Shown: one piece after another, positions 1-7,105 of the stretch
Position numbering within the stretch: position 1 is the stretch's first letter
Layout of the letters: the number at the start of each line of letters is the position of its first letter
Assembly: GCA_003542955.1 (NCBI GenBank)
Contig: DPJP01000180.1
Location: 6,794 to 15,331, forward strand
From: Armatimonadota bacterium
Lineage (GTDB): Bacteria; Armatimonadota; Zipacnadia; Zipacnadales; UBA11051
DNA length: 8,538 bases
Direction: 5' to 3'
Made by a program: the position numbers and the translations under genes
The notes under the pieces: generated by a model
What the model was told of the DNA's origin: nothing
The model's input: the letters and a program-made list of their open reading frames with translations, nothing else
Database searches by the model: none

Positions 1-3000
1 GAGCCGATGTCCCCCACTCTGAACTGCGGGTGTGCCCGCAGGCAGCCGTCGCGCGCAGTAGTGCCCGGGTTGCTCAGTGTGGAGGTGATGCTGAGAGTCG
101 GCGCATCCGGCACCAGCTCCACACGGCGGGTCAGGCGGAGGCCGTTCCTCAGCCCCGCGCTCATCTCAATGAACAGGTCGCCCTGATCCGTGACCTCGTA
201 CTGCTCACTCCAGCCGGGGGAACGGTAGCCCGCCTCGGAGTACTCCTCGTAGCCGCTGCTCGCCGGCTGCCATGCGCCCTCCTCACCGGCCCGCCACAGC
301 ACATCGCCTCCCTCGGGCAGCGTGCGGATCCGCCAGACTCTCCCGCCCATCGCCGGCAGCACGTCCACCTGGAGGCTCCCGTTGCTCAGCGTGTGCACCT
401 GCAGCGTGCGGTCGGTCCGTGGCAGCGAGTCGAGCCACTCGTCGAGCTTGGGGGTCGGACCGCCCTCGGCCACGCGTGTGATGCCCTCCTTGCGCGCAAC
501 GCGCTCGAAGAAGTCGGCCAGCTCCGCAATCGACACATCCGTGTTCTGCACGAGCTTGCCGTCCTGCTCGGCGAAACTGTCACCGGTCGCCAGCGCGATT
601 TGCGCGTAGACCACCGGCAGCCGCGCCACCTGCACGCGGTGCAGCACCGTCTCATCGTCCGCGACCGCCGCCTCGGCCCGGTCGAACAGGTCGGCCGCTG
701 TCACCATCAACTCCTGTGTGAGGTAGCTTCCCGGGTTCGAGTAGATGCGCATGTGCGTGTCTTCCAGCCCCAGTGCGTAGTTGTGGATCAGGTCGAGGTA
801 CTCCCGGATGAACGGGCCGGCCGCCTCGTAGTAGGCGTCGCAGAACTCCCTGATCGCCTGGTCCGTGTCGTAGTCGGGGTCCCAGAGCGTCTTGGCGACG
901 ATGTAGCCGCGCAGCTCCTGCAGCTCCGAGCCGGGGGTGTAGTAGCAGGCCTCTTCATAGATGCCCGTCACGCCGTGGTCGATGAAGAAGCTGATGTTCG
1001 GCTTCAGCACCCGCAGGTTCGGGAAGGGGCAGATGCTGTGCCGGTAGTTGATCACATAGTCCCAGATGTGCAGGCGGTCGCAGATCTCGTTCCAACCGCG
1101 GATGTCCTCGACGAATGCTGCGTTATAGGGGTCTGTCGCCAGTGGATGCAGGAAGCAGCACTCGATCGAACACAGTCGCACAATCACGTTGTGGCGCGGG
1201 ACCACGTGCTTCGGCGGCTTGCGGGTGTACTGGTAGGCCAACGTGTCGATGGCCACATTCGGGTGGTCGCGCTCGATGCGCTCGGCGATGGCGTTGACGA
1301 AGTGCAACAGCGGCCCCGCCTGGCTGCCCTCAGCCTCCGCCAGCGCCGTGCACTTCTCGCACTCGCAGTAGCCATGGCAGTCGTTCTGCGACACCGAGAT
1401 GATCTCCGCGTCCGGCGCTTCCCTTATCCACTGCCGCACCGTCTCGGTTGCGATATCCAGTACGTCGGGGTTCGTCAGGCACAACTGCGTGGGCTCAGAC
1501 CCGACGCGTTTGCCCCTGATCTCGGAGTAGTACTCCGGGTGTGCTGCAAAGTACTTCGAGGGCGGCACCAGGGAGCTGAAGGTGTGCACGAAGCCACGGT
1601 AGCTGATCTTCCCGCCCATCTGTTCCGTGAGACTGTGAGACTGCCCGTTGAAGCGGTTCCGCAGCGCCATCTGCCACGGCCGCGTGCGCGGGTAGTCGGT
1701 GGCGCGGTACTCAAGCGGCGGGATGTAGCGATGGTCGATCGTGGCCAGGTCGATGGTGCCCTCGGTCGGCCATGTCGAGCACTCGGGCGTGAACCAGCGG
1801 CAGCCCAGGTACTCCTCGAGAAACACGTAGGTCGCGTAGAGTGCCCCACGCGTGTTGCCGCCCAGGTAGATGACCGGCCCGGCGGTGCGGATATGGACGC
1901 CCTCCACGCCGAGTCCGTCCAGATCGATCCCGGCGTCCCGTGTGGCCCGGCAGCGCCCGACGTAGATCGGCGTCCGGCCCGCCGCGGAGCCCTCACGACG
2001 AATGGGCAACTCGCCGCCGGTGATCAGCTCCAGGTGGAAGCGCAGGTCCCGCGCGGCGAACTGCTCCTGGGCCGTCGCGCCGTCGGGGATGACGATCACG
2101 TGGCTCTCGCCGGTAATGGCCGTCCCGCCCACCTTCACGGTGCACGTTCCCAGCGTCTGGCGGCGACGCTCGGTCTCGGTCCGCATCGCGCTGAAGCGGT
2201 CCATCAGCGCATTCACCTCCCGCTGTGCCACGCTCCCCTCGGGCAGGCTTGCCCGGATGTTCTCCACTGCACCGGCACGAATGTCGAGCGTTCGCTCCGC
2301 CTCGTTGACCGTCATCAGCCCGTCCCCGGAGCCGCTCCAGTAGTCCATGTCGTCGAGGATGAGGGCTGCGAAGGCCTTCGCGGCCCTGTCGGAGGTCGGG
2401 TTCGCGCGGAGACCTCGGGCTGCCGCCGCCATGACCTCTCGCCACGTCAGGCCCTCCCGGAGCGCTCTGAAAGTCTCCACCCCTTGATGGTATGTGGGGC
2501 CACCCGCGCCGACGACCTCGGCCAGGTACGGCATCCGCCGCCGCGGCCTGTCGGTCGCCCGCGCAAGCACAGTTGCGATGTCGGCGCGGGCGAGGCCCGA
2601 GGCGCCCGCCATCAGGGCGTCCGCGCGCTCCAGTTGCCCATGCTGCACGTACCACCGCGCGAGCAGTTGCTGCTGGTATGCGGAAACAGGCTGGGCGGCC
2701 TCGAACTCGGCGATCACCTGCTCCGGCTCGGCGATCTTCTCGATGACGATGTCATCGACCCATGCGTCGACGTTGGCGGCATCGAGCACAGCCAGCGGGT
2801 GGACGACCATCTCGTCAGTCGGGGAGACGAACGTGACCTCGCTCTGTACCCACCCCCCGGTGTTCGCCACTCTGGCGGAGGTCTCGAACGCCCACTCGTA
2901 GGAGTTCCACTGGTAGCAGTAGGGCGCCAGCACCGTGCCGGTGGCATTCACCCACTCCGTCACCCGGTAGCGGGCGAACGGCTCGACCTCGATCGCTCCA

Positions 3001-3179
3001 CCGACGGCCTTCCAGTGGATCTGTGCGTCCACGCTCAGACGCAGCGCGCGCTCGCCGGTCCGTGCCGCGCCCACCTCGCCCGTGGCCTCGAAGCTCGGGT
3101 CCGGATGGATGTTCTGCGCCGCGCACGCGGTCACCAGCACCAGATAGGCGACGGCCACCGTCACAATACGCATCGTCAT
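1..3179 (-). CDS. Large exported DUF4838 / GH67-N-like glycan-active protein (C-terminus outside window)
   Basis: This frame stays open without a stop from the ATG at 3179 to the left edge, giving 1059 visible residues. The N-terminus is a short signal peptide with a lipobox-like V16-T17-A18-C19, so it is probably a lipoprotein; cleavage after ACA is the alternative. Residues about 23-145 form a Trp/Tyr-rich beta region ending in a DDIVIE motif, like family 4/9 carbohydrate-binding modules. A helical stretch follows to about 357. Residues 358-466 match the GH67 alpha-glucuronidase N-terminal type (IYVG, then YLGCRWFTPE). Residues about 480-800 are DUF4838-like, with QND at 598-600 and a C605-x-C-x2-C610 cluster. 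From about 934 a beta domain (LPAMGGRVW) resembles mutarotase-like modules. By family analogy it binds or cleaves a polysaccharide at the cell surface; catalytic residues and substrate are unknown. GGAGAGG lies 3 bases before this ATG; a second in-frame ATG at 3173 is equally plausible. Confidence 0.9.
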   Translation of the reverse strand, partial: MTMRIVTVAVAYLVLVTACAAQNIHPDPSFEATGEVGAARTGERALRLSVDAQIHWKAVGGAIEVEPFARYRVTEWVNATGTVLAPYCYQWNSYEWAFETSARVANTGGWVQSEVTFVSPTDEMVVHPLAVLDAANVDAWVDDIVIEKIAEPEQVIAEFEAAQPVSAYQQQLLARWYVQHGQLERADALMAGASGLARADIATVLARATDRPRRRMPYLAEVVGAGGPTYHQGVETFRALREGLTWREVMAAAARGLRANPTSDRAAKAFAALILDDMDYWSGSGDGLMTVNEAERTLDIRAGAVENIRASLPEGSVAQREVNALMDRFSAMRTETERRRQTLGTCTVKVGGTAITGESHVIVIPDGATAQEQFAARDLRFHLELITGGELPIRREGSAAGRTPIYVGRCRATRDAGIDLDGLGVEGVHIRTAGPVIYLGGNTRGALYATYVFLEEYLGCRWFTPECSTWPTEGTIDLATIDHRYIPPLEYRATDYPRTRPWQMALRNRFNGQSHSLTEQMGGKISYRGFVHTFSSLVPPSKYFAAHPEYYSEIRGKRVGSEPTQLCLTNPDVLDIATETVRQWIREAPDAEIISVSQNDCHGYCECEKCTALAEAEGSQAGPLLHFVNAIAERIERDHPNVAIDTLAYQYTRKPPKHVVPRHNVIVRLCSIECCFLHPLATDPYNAAFVEDIRGWNEICDRLHIWDYVINYRHSICPFPNLRVLKPNISFFIDHGVTGIYEEACYYTPGSELQELRGYIVAKTLWDPDYDTDQAIREFCDAYYEAAGPFIREYLDLIHNYALGLEDTHMRIYSNPGSYLTQELMVTAADLFDRAEAAVADDETVLHRVQVARLPVVYAQIALATGDSFAEQDGKLVQNTDVSIAELADFFERVARKEGITRVAEGGPTPKLDEWLDSLPRTDRTLQVHTLSNGSLQVDVLPAMGGRVWRIRTLPEGGDVLWRAGEEGAWQPASSGYEEYSEAGYRSPGWSEQYEVTDQGDLFIEMSAGLRNGLRLTRRVELVPDAPTLSITSTLSNPGTTARDGCLRAHPQFRVGDIG

Positions 3180-3315
3180 CGTCCTCTCCGCGCGAGAGTG
3201 GGAGCACCCCGTGGCAACCGGCGAGCGCACCGAGACAGCCTCGCAGCAGCGTCTCGAACCGCGGTCGCTCAGGGCGCAGTGCATTCGCGCGTGGCAGCAT
3301 GCATTCGGCGCGTCG

Positions 3316-3344
3316 AGTATACCACACTGCTGCTCTACTGACAT
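3316..3344 (-). promoter_or_regulatory. Sigma-70-type promoter for the DUF4838 gene
   Basis: On the minus strand there is a -35 element ATGTCA (3339-3344, 4 of 6 to TTGACA), a 17-base spacer, and a -10 element TATACT (3316-3321, 5 of 6 to TATAAT). TG lies two bases before the -10 element (TGGTATACT), close to an extended -10. Predicted transcription starts near 3309, leaving a leader of about 130 bases before the DUF4838 start. This is the most AT-rich spot in a GC-rich gap, which supports a real promoter. The consensus match is seen directly; activity is inferred. Confidence 0.6.
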
Positions 3345-3470
3345 GAGTTCCGGGGACACCATACTGATTACGCAGATGAGCCAGATCCGCGAGAGCGCCG
3401 GGTCCGTTTCTGCCCGTCGCCGCGGACCGCCTCGCGGCTGGGGCGCCGAGAAACGCAGGAATGCGGATGA

Positions 3471-3490
3471 GGGTTGTGGCCGGGTTGTGG
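3471..3490. repeat. Short tandem repeat GGGTTGTGG
   Basis: GGGTTGTGG occurs at 3471-3479 and again at 3482-3490, 11 bases apart, so the two copies would fall on about the same face of the helix. It lies roughly 130 bases upstream of the DUF4838 promoter. It could be a paired activator site or chance; there are only two short copies. Confidence 0.25.
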
Positions 3491-3637
3491 GATTGGCATG
3501 GCGTCCGCCCGGTCTGCGGGAGTAGCTGCACACTGCGCGGGATCGCCCGGCCGCAACAACCGACACGCATCCGGGAGGCATGCGCCCGGCATGGCATACC
3601 GCTGCCCGATTGCGTCGAGCATATCCCGGCCCGCTCT

Positions 3638-3667
3638 GCTCGGCCACGGATGACGTCGCGGCCGAGC
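3638..3667 (-). terminator. GC-rich hairpin after the Asp-box protein gene
   Basis: GCTCGGCC (3638-3645) and GGCCGAGC (3660-3667) form a perfect 8-bp stem. In the minus-strand RNA it extends by one G-U and two G-C pairs to 11 bp, closing an 8-base loop. It begins 40 bases past the stop codon of the gene to its right, the expected place for a terminator or a transcript-stabilising end. No U-run follows on the minus strand, so classic intrinsic termination is uncertain. The downstream gene having its own promoter fits a transcript end here. Confidence 0.45.
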
Positions 3668-3707
3668 CTGCAGGAAGCCCGTGAATGCCACGCCGCCGGC
3701 CTCAGCC

Positions 3708-4805
3708 TCAGGTCGCCACTCGGCCGTCGGGCATGAAGAGCTGCACCATATCCAGATTCCAGCGCACCACGCCCATGTGATACCGCTGGTACCAGGGCGA
3801 CTTGCTGCAGTAGTAGGCGGTGACCAGGTCGCCGCCCTCGAGCTGCACCGTCGAGGGGTAGCCGTGATCGCTCTGCGGCAGGAAGTCTCCAACCACACGG
3901 AAGGGCAGCGACCAGCTATCGCCCCCGTCGCGGCTGATGCGCCCCATCACGCCCCGGAACTCGGGGATGCGGCTGCCGTAGGTGACCAGGATCGTGCCGT
4001 CGGCCAGTTGCAGCAGGTGGGCGGGTATCTGCCCCGGCAGCGACAGACGCGGGCCCTCCTCCCACGTCGCGCCCCCATCGTCGGAGCGGCACAGCAGGAT
4101 GGCGCCCTTCTCCTGCCACCCTGCCCAGTTGCCGCCGGAGTCGGTCAGGTGGACGGCCCTGGGCGCGGTGGTCTCACCGCGGGCAGTGCGCACCGCCGCC
4201 AGCCAATGCCCCTCCGCGGTGACGAGCAGATCGGTCTCGAGGTGATTGCCCAGGCCGATGTCGGAGCCGTAGCGCCAACTGCGGCCGCCGTCTGCACTCC
4301 GCAGCACGTGCGACCCGCTGGCCCGGTAGACGCTGACTGCCAGCTCATCGCCGGCGATGACCACGTCGCCGAATGGGACTGCATCGGGCGATGTCGGTGG
4401 CGATTGCACATCCTCGCTGACCTCCCAGGTGTGTCCCCCGTCACTCGATATGCACGCCCACGCGGGGAGCACCTCCCCGAGCCTGATGCGGTCGCCTTCA
4501 CGGATGAGGCTCCAGCCGGAGGCGAGCACCACGAGGTCGCCCTGCTGATTGAGCCCGGCCGCGACGTTCATGCGGTTGGTCTCCGGCGCATGCTCTGTTA
4601 CGCGGCTGCGCAGGGCCCAGGTGTGGCCGCCGTCGGAGCTGACCCACAGCTCGACATCGCCCTCGGCATCACCATGATTGGGCTGATTGAAGATGACCGC
4701 CCCGATCTCGCCACCCGGCAGCAAGGTCAGGTTCGGCCACGCGCAATGATCGGGCGCGGTGACAGTGTGGTAGGCTCCCTTGGGGATGACCAACTGGTGT
4801 GACAT
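3708..4805 (-). CDS. Sialidase-fold (BNR/Asp-box repeat) protein, probable glycosidase
   Basis: This is a 365-residue protein with five Asp boxes of the S-x-D-G-G-x-(T/S)-W type, at residues 56-63, 120-127, 170-177, 241-248 and 291-298, plus a degenerate one near 221-227 (TDSGGNW). Their spacing is that of a six-bladed beta-propeller of the sialidase superfamily. Further family-like segments are WLAAVR (201-206) and HGYPSTVQL near 314-322, the usual area of the late catalytic Tyr. I do not find the N-terminal Arg-Ile-Pro motif of true sialidases; the region reads CAWPNLTLLPGG instead, so sialic acid may not be the substrate. There is no signal peptide or membrane segment, so it is probably cytoplasmic. 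The ATG at 4805 is supported by GGAGG (4813-4817) seven bases upstream. It follows the 660-residue gene by only 39 bases, suggesting co-transcription. The fold is confident; the reaction is not known. Confidence 0.88.
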   Translation of the reverse strand: MSHQLVIPKGAYHTVTAPDHCAWPNLTLLPGGEIGAVIFNQPNHGDAEGDVELWVSSDGGHTWALRSRVTEHAPETNRMNVAAGLNQQGDLVVLASGWSLIREGDRIRLGEVLPAWACISSDGGHTWEVSEDVQSPPTSPDAVPFGDVVIAGDELAVSVYRASGSHVLRSADGGRSWRYGSDIGLGNHLETDLLVTAEGHWLAAVRTARGETTAPRAVHLTDSGGNWAGWQEKGAILLCRSDDGGATWEEGPRLSLPGQIPAHLLQLADGTILVTYGSRIPEFRGVMGRISRDGGDSWSLPFRVVGDFLPQSDHGYPSTVQLEGGDLVTAYYCSKSPWYQRYHMGVVRWNLDMVQLFMPDGRVAT

Positions 4806-4844
4806 GGTGAAGCCTCCAGTAACTGCAGTGTGGCGCGTTCCGGA

Positions 4845-6827
4845 TCACTCCATGACCTGCACATCGAGCACAACCATGCCCCGCGGCGGCACGCGCGTAG
4901 TCAGCGTGCTCCCATCCGACACGATCGGTTTGCCGGGGAAGTGACTGGCTGTACTGACCTGCACAATCTCGTGATGGACGTCGACCTGCGGGATTATGTA
5001 GTAGTGCGCCTCGTTGCCGATCAGCAGGCGCAGCCGGTCGGGCGCCGTCTCATAAGCCAGTATGCGCGCATCGGTCACGTCATTGATTACGACAGGCGCC
5101 CCCGATAGCTCGATCAGCAGCTCCGTCGCAGCCGCGTAGAAGGCCTCATCGACCGGCTGAGAGTAGATGCCGTACAGGTAGTTCGGCGGCTCCGACATTT
5201 CGTCGGGCAGCTGCTCCGGCAGCGATGTGCTGAGGGCTTGCGCCTGTTCTCCACCGTCGTAGACTGTACAGGAGAGCCGCCCCGGCTCATCCCGCCCGAT
5301 GGTCACCACCGGCCCGCCATCATAGGCCAGCACCAGCCGGAGTTCATCCTCCGGCAGCAGTTCGGGCCGCGGGACGAAGAGGCAGCCCTGCGCCGCGTCC
5401 AGATCATCCGCATTCAGTATGCTCAACAGCGGCGCCCCGCGCCTCATCAACTCACTGCAGAGCCGGTGCGGTGGCGGTGTGCGATGGGCCACGTAGTCAT
5501 CGAACTCCGCATCCAGGGCCGCATCCGACCAGATGATCGTCGCCCCGAGCACCCTCGTCGGCAGCTTCTCGTACCCCACCTGCCAGTTATGGGCCATCCA
5601 GCGCCACTGGTGGCAGTTGATGCCGTCGGCGAGGCAGACGAAGGGGCCGTCGGAGGCGTTGCGGAAGCCCTCGCGATCCTGCAGGAAGAGGCTGCCGAGG
5701 GTGTAGTGCTCCCGCTCGCAGACCGGCGGGGCATGGTTGAGGACATCCCAGTTCTCGGTGGTGTCGCCCGTGCCGTTGAGACACAGCAGTCGCGTCCGCG
5801 GCAGGAAGGCTTTCGTGAACAGCACCGTCTGGTTCATCTCGGCCCGCAGCTCGACGGGGACGCCCTCCGCGCCGATCTCATTGCCCGCACCGACCGTCTC
5901 GAGCATGAAGGCATCCACTCCCGCCCGCACCAGCCCCCGGTAGTCGACGCCGTAGCGGTAGAAGGCCTGGAAGGGGTCCTGGGTCCAGACGTTGTTGGCG
6001 ACCACCTGCCCGCCCGCCGCGTGGACGGTGTCACAGACCTTCGTCATGAAGCCCTCGAGGCGCCGGGCGTAGAAGCTGCACCACTCGCGCCGCAGGTTCG
6101 CCCAGATGTGCCTGGCCCGCCGCGCGGACTGCTCGGCGTCATCATCGCAGGTGATACGCGGACGCGACGCGTCATCTCCGCCCGCGGAGAATCGCGCCTC
6201 GAGGTCCATCATCTCCACGAACTGCCCGACCATGTCGTCGGTATAGTCCGCCATCCAGATCGGCCGCCGCGGACTGCTGACACCATCGGCTGCATGGAAG
6301 CCGTCGAAGCCGTAGTCAGCCATGACCTCCCGGAGCTTCCCGACCAGGAAGTCCTCGTAGTAGCTGCCGTCGGTGAAGCGCTTGAGCGGGCTCAGGCAGG
6401 TAACGACCTCGCCGGCGTACCGTTTTGCCCACAACTCCAGATGGCCGGCGCACCACTCACTGGGGTGGAGCCGCCCGTCGACGTCCGAATGGAAGGAGTC
6501 CATGGTCGACAGGTACACCTTGATGCCCCGCTGCTGAAGCTCTCCCACGAGCGCTCTGAACTGCCGGTTGGTCCACGGCTGGCGCTCGCGCTCGGCGTTG
6601 AAGGCCCGCCCGCCACGCGAGCACAGGTCGGGAGTCAGCACGACTTGTCGCTCCATCCCCTCATGCAGGTGGAGGATGTCGGGACAGCTCAGCAGGAAGC
6701 TGATGGCATCCGGCACAAAGCCGGCGTTATCGAGGAAGGCCTGGACGTGGTAGTCGGCCTCTTCGTTGTCGAAGCCGATCAGCTCAATCCACATCCAGCG
6801 TTGGCAGTTGGGGCGGGATCCTGACAT
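4845..6827 (-). CDS. Putative TIM-barrel glycoside hydrolase-like protein, family not recognised
   Basis: A 660-residue protein with no signal peptide. The N-terminal two thirds look like an alpha/beta barrel: beta-strand-like segments alternate with helices, for example GIKVYLSTMDSFHSDVD (101-117), DYGFDGFHAADG (171-182), GGQVVANNVW (272-281) and VDAFMLETVG (304-313). Acidic residues at strand ends (D110, D175, D181, E310) are where such barrels keep catalytic carboxylates; assigning them is inference. The last 200 residues or so become beta-rich and end in PPRGMVVLDVQV (647-658), like the C-terminal sandwich of many glycosidases. There are 15 cysteines, many for its size, and two adjacent Trp-rich stretches near 407-415. 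The ATG at 6827 has GAGGAG (6833-6838) five bases upstream. It is the first gene of a probable two-gene unit with the Asp-box protein, which supports a carbohydrate role. I cannot name a family or substrate; a non-catalytic barrel protein remains possible. Confidence 0.85.
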   Translation of the reverse strand: MSGSRPNCQRWMWIELIGFDNEEADYHVQAFLDNAGFVPDAISFLLSCPDILHLHEGMERQVVLTPDLCSRGGRAFNAERERQPWTNRQFRALVGELQQRGIKVYLSTMDSFHSDVDGRLHPSEWCAGHLELWAKRYAGEVVTCLSPLKRFTDGSYYEDFLVGKLREVMADYGFDGFHAADGVSSPRRPIWMADYTDDMVGQFVEMMDLEARFSAGGDDASRPRITCDDDAEQSARRARHIWANLRREWCSFYARRLEGFMTKVCDTVHAAGGQVVANNVWTQDPFQAFYRYGVDYRGLVRAGVDAFMLETVGAGNEIGAEGVPVELRAEMNQTVLFTKAFLPRTRLLCLNGTGDTTENWDVLNHAPPVCEREHYTLGSLFLQDREGFRNASDGPFVCLADGINCHQWRWMAHNWQVGYEKLPTRVLGATIIWSDAALDAEFDDYVAHRTPPPHRLCSELMRRGAPLLSILNADDLDAAQGCLFVPRPELLPEDELRLVLAYDGGPVVTIGRDEPGRLSCTVYDGGEQAQALSTSLPEQLPDEMSEPPNYLYGIYSQPVDEAFYAAATELLIELSGAPVVINDVTDARILAYETAPDRLRLLIGNEAHYYIIPQVDVHHEIVQVSTASHFPGKPIVSDGSTLTTRVPPRGMVVLDVQVME

Positions 6828-6939
6828 GAGTTCTCCTCATACGCCGTAGTAGTCCGCACGGAACGAGCGCTTCGCGCACCGCCACTGCACCGCCCCCGGC
6901 TAGGTTCGCTTGCTTGCCGCCGGCACCTGCGTGCTCATG

Positions 6940-6973
6940 TCTCCGATGGAGGTCGTGACCATCGCGACGGAGA
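6940..6973. promoter_or_regulatory. Inverted repeat, candidate operator or leader hairpin
   Basis: CGATGG (6944-6949) and CCATCG (6959-6964) are perfect inverted copies around a 9-base centre, a 21-base operator-like dyad. A second layer, TCTCCG (6940-6945) and CGGAGA (6968-6973), allows a 10-bp hairpin with a 5-base bulge on the 3' side. It sits about 113 bases upstream of the leftward gene and 133 bases upstream of rubrerythrin. I do not see a second copy in the other gaps. The symmetry is seen; a regulatory role is inferred. Confidence 0.4.
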
Positions 6974-7090
6974 AAACTACCTGCGAGTCGCAGAAACCTC
7001 CACCGAGGCTTGAATGTGCTCGGCTGGAGACTGGGAGTGTCACTCGCTGCTGTGGCAGCTCCTATGCTACGTACAGAGAACAACACGCAG

Positions 7091-7098
7091 AAGGAGGG
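7091..7098 (+). promoter_or_regulatory. Shine-Dalgarno sequence fixing the rubrerythrin start
   Basis: AAGGAGGG lies seven bases before the ATG at 7106 and is a near-perfect anti-16S match. It selects this start over the in-frame ATG at 7010, which would add 32 residues unlike any rubrerythrin N-terminus. Confidence 0.85.
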
Positions 7099-7105
7099 TA
7101 CATTC

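Larger units (their letters stand above)
3180..3707. other. 528-base intergenic region, no convincing gene
   Basis: This is the gap between the end of the Asp-box protein gene and the start of the DUF4838 gene. Both flanking genes read leftward. It contains the promoter at 3316-3344, a hairpin at 3638-3667 and a short tandem repeat at 3471-3490. Open frames exist on both strands, but none has a well-placed Shine-Dalgarno sequence, a recognisable motif or a domain-like composition; they are expected by chance at this GC content. I see no tRNA and no riboswitch I can name. The length is generous for a simple leader, so a small RNA or regulator sites could be hidden here. Confidence 0.6.
6828..7105. 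other. Divergent intergenic region between glycan cluster and rubrerythrin
   Basis: The 278 bases separate a leftward gene (start 6827) from a rightward gene (start 7106), so they must carry promoters for both unless the leftward unit is transcribed some other way. I find no good sigma-70 pair for either. TATGCT at 7063-7068 is a weak -10 candidate for rubrerythrin without a matching -35. Two dyads stand out: the inverted repeat at 6940-6973 and a small GCTGC / GCAGC dyad at 7046-7059 just before the weak -10. The frame running through 7010-7105 into rubrerythrin is not taken as coding. Confidence 0.55.

Noticed and set aside
30..3341. A 1103-codon open frame on the plus strand, and similar long plus-strand frames at 3681-4802 and 5238-6824.
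   Set aside because: They lie in register opposite the minus-strand genes. A stop there needs TTA, CTA or TCA in the sense gene, which are rare codons at this GC content. Their translations are Arg/His/Pro/Val-rich without domains, whereas the minus frames show clear family motifs.
3338..3350. The 13-base string CTGACATGAGTTC occurs here and again at 6821-6833.
   Set aside because: One copy covers the -35 region, the other a start codon and its leader, so they do not share a role. A 13-base match is near chance expectation for 8.5 kb.
2815..3597. A 260-codon minus-strand frame covering the gap and the start of the DUF4838 gene.
   Set aside because: It overlaps the DUF4838 coding region out of frame, shows no motif or ribosome site, and runs through the promoter.
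3461..3736. Plus-strand frame of 91 codons in the gap, containing a protein-like stretch (RIREACARHGIPL).
   Set aside because: There is no usable Shine-Dalgarno (AGGA abuts the ATG), the rest is low in recognisable structure, and it overlaps the end of the Asp-box gene.
7010..7105. N-terminal extension of rubrerythrin from the ATG at 7010.
   Set aside because: It has no Shine-Dalgarno sequence, contains the real one at 7091-7098, and would give a 32-residue leader absent from the family.
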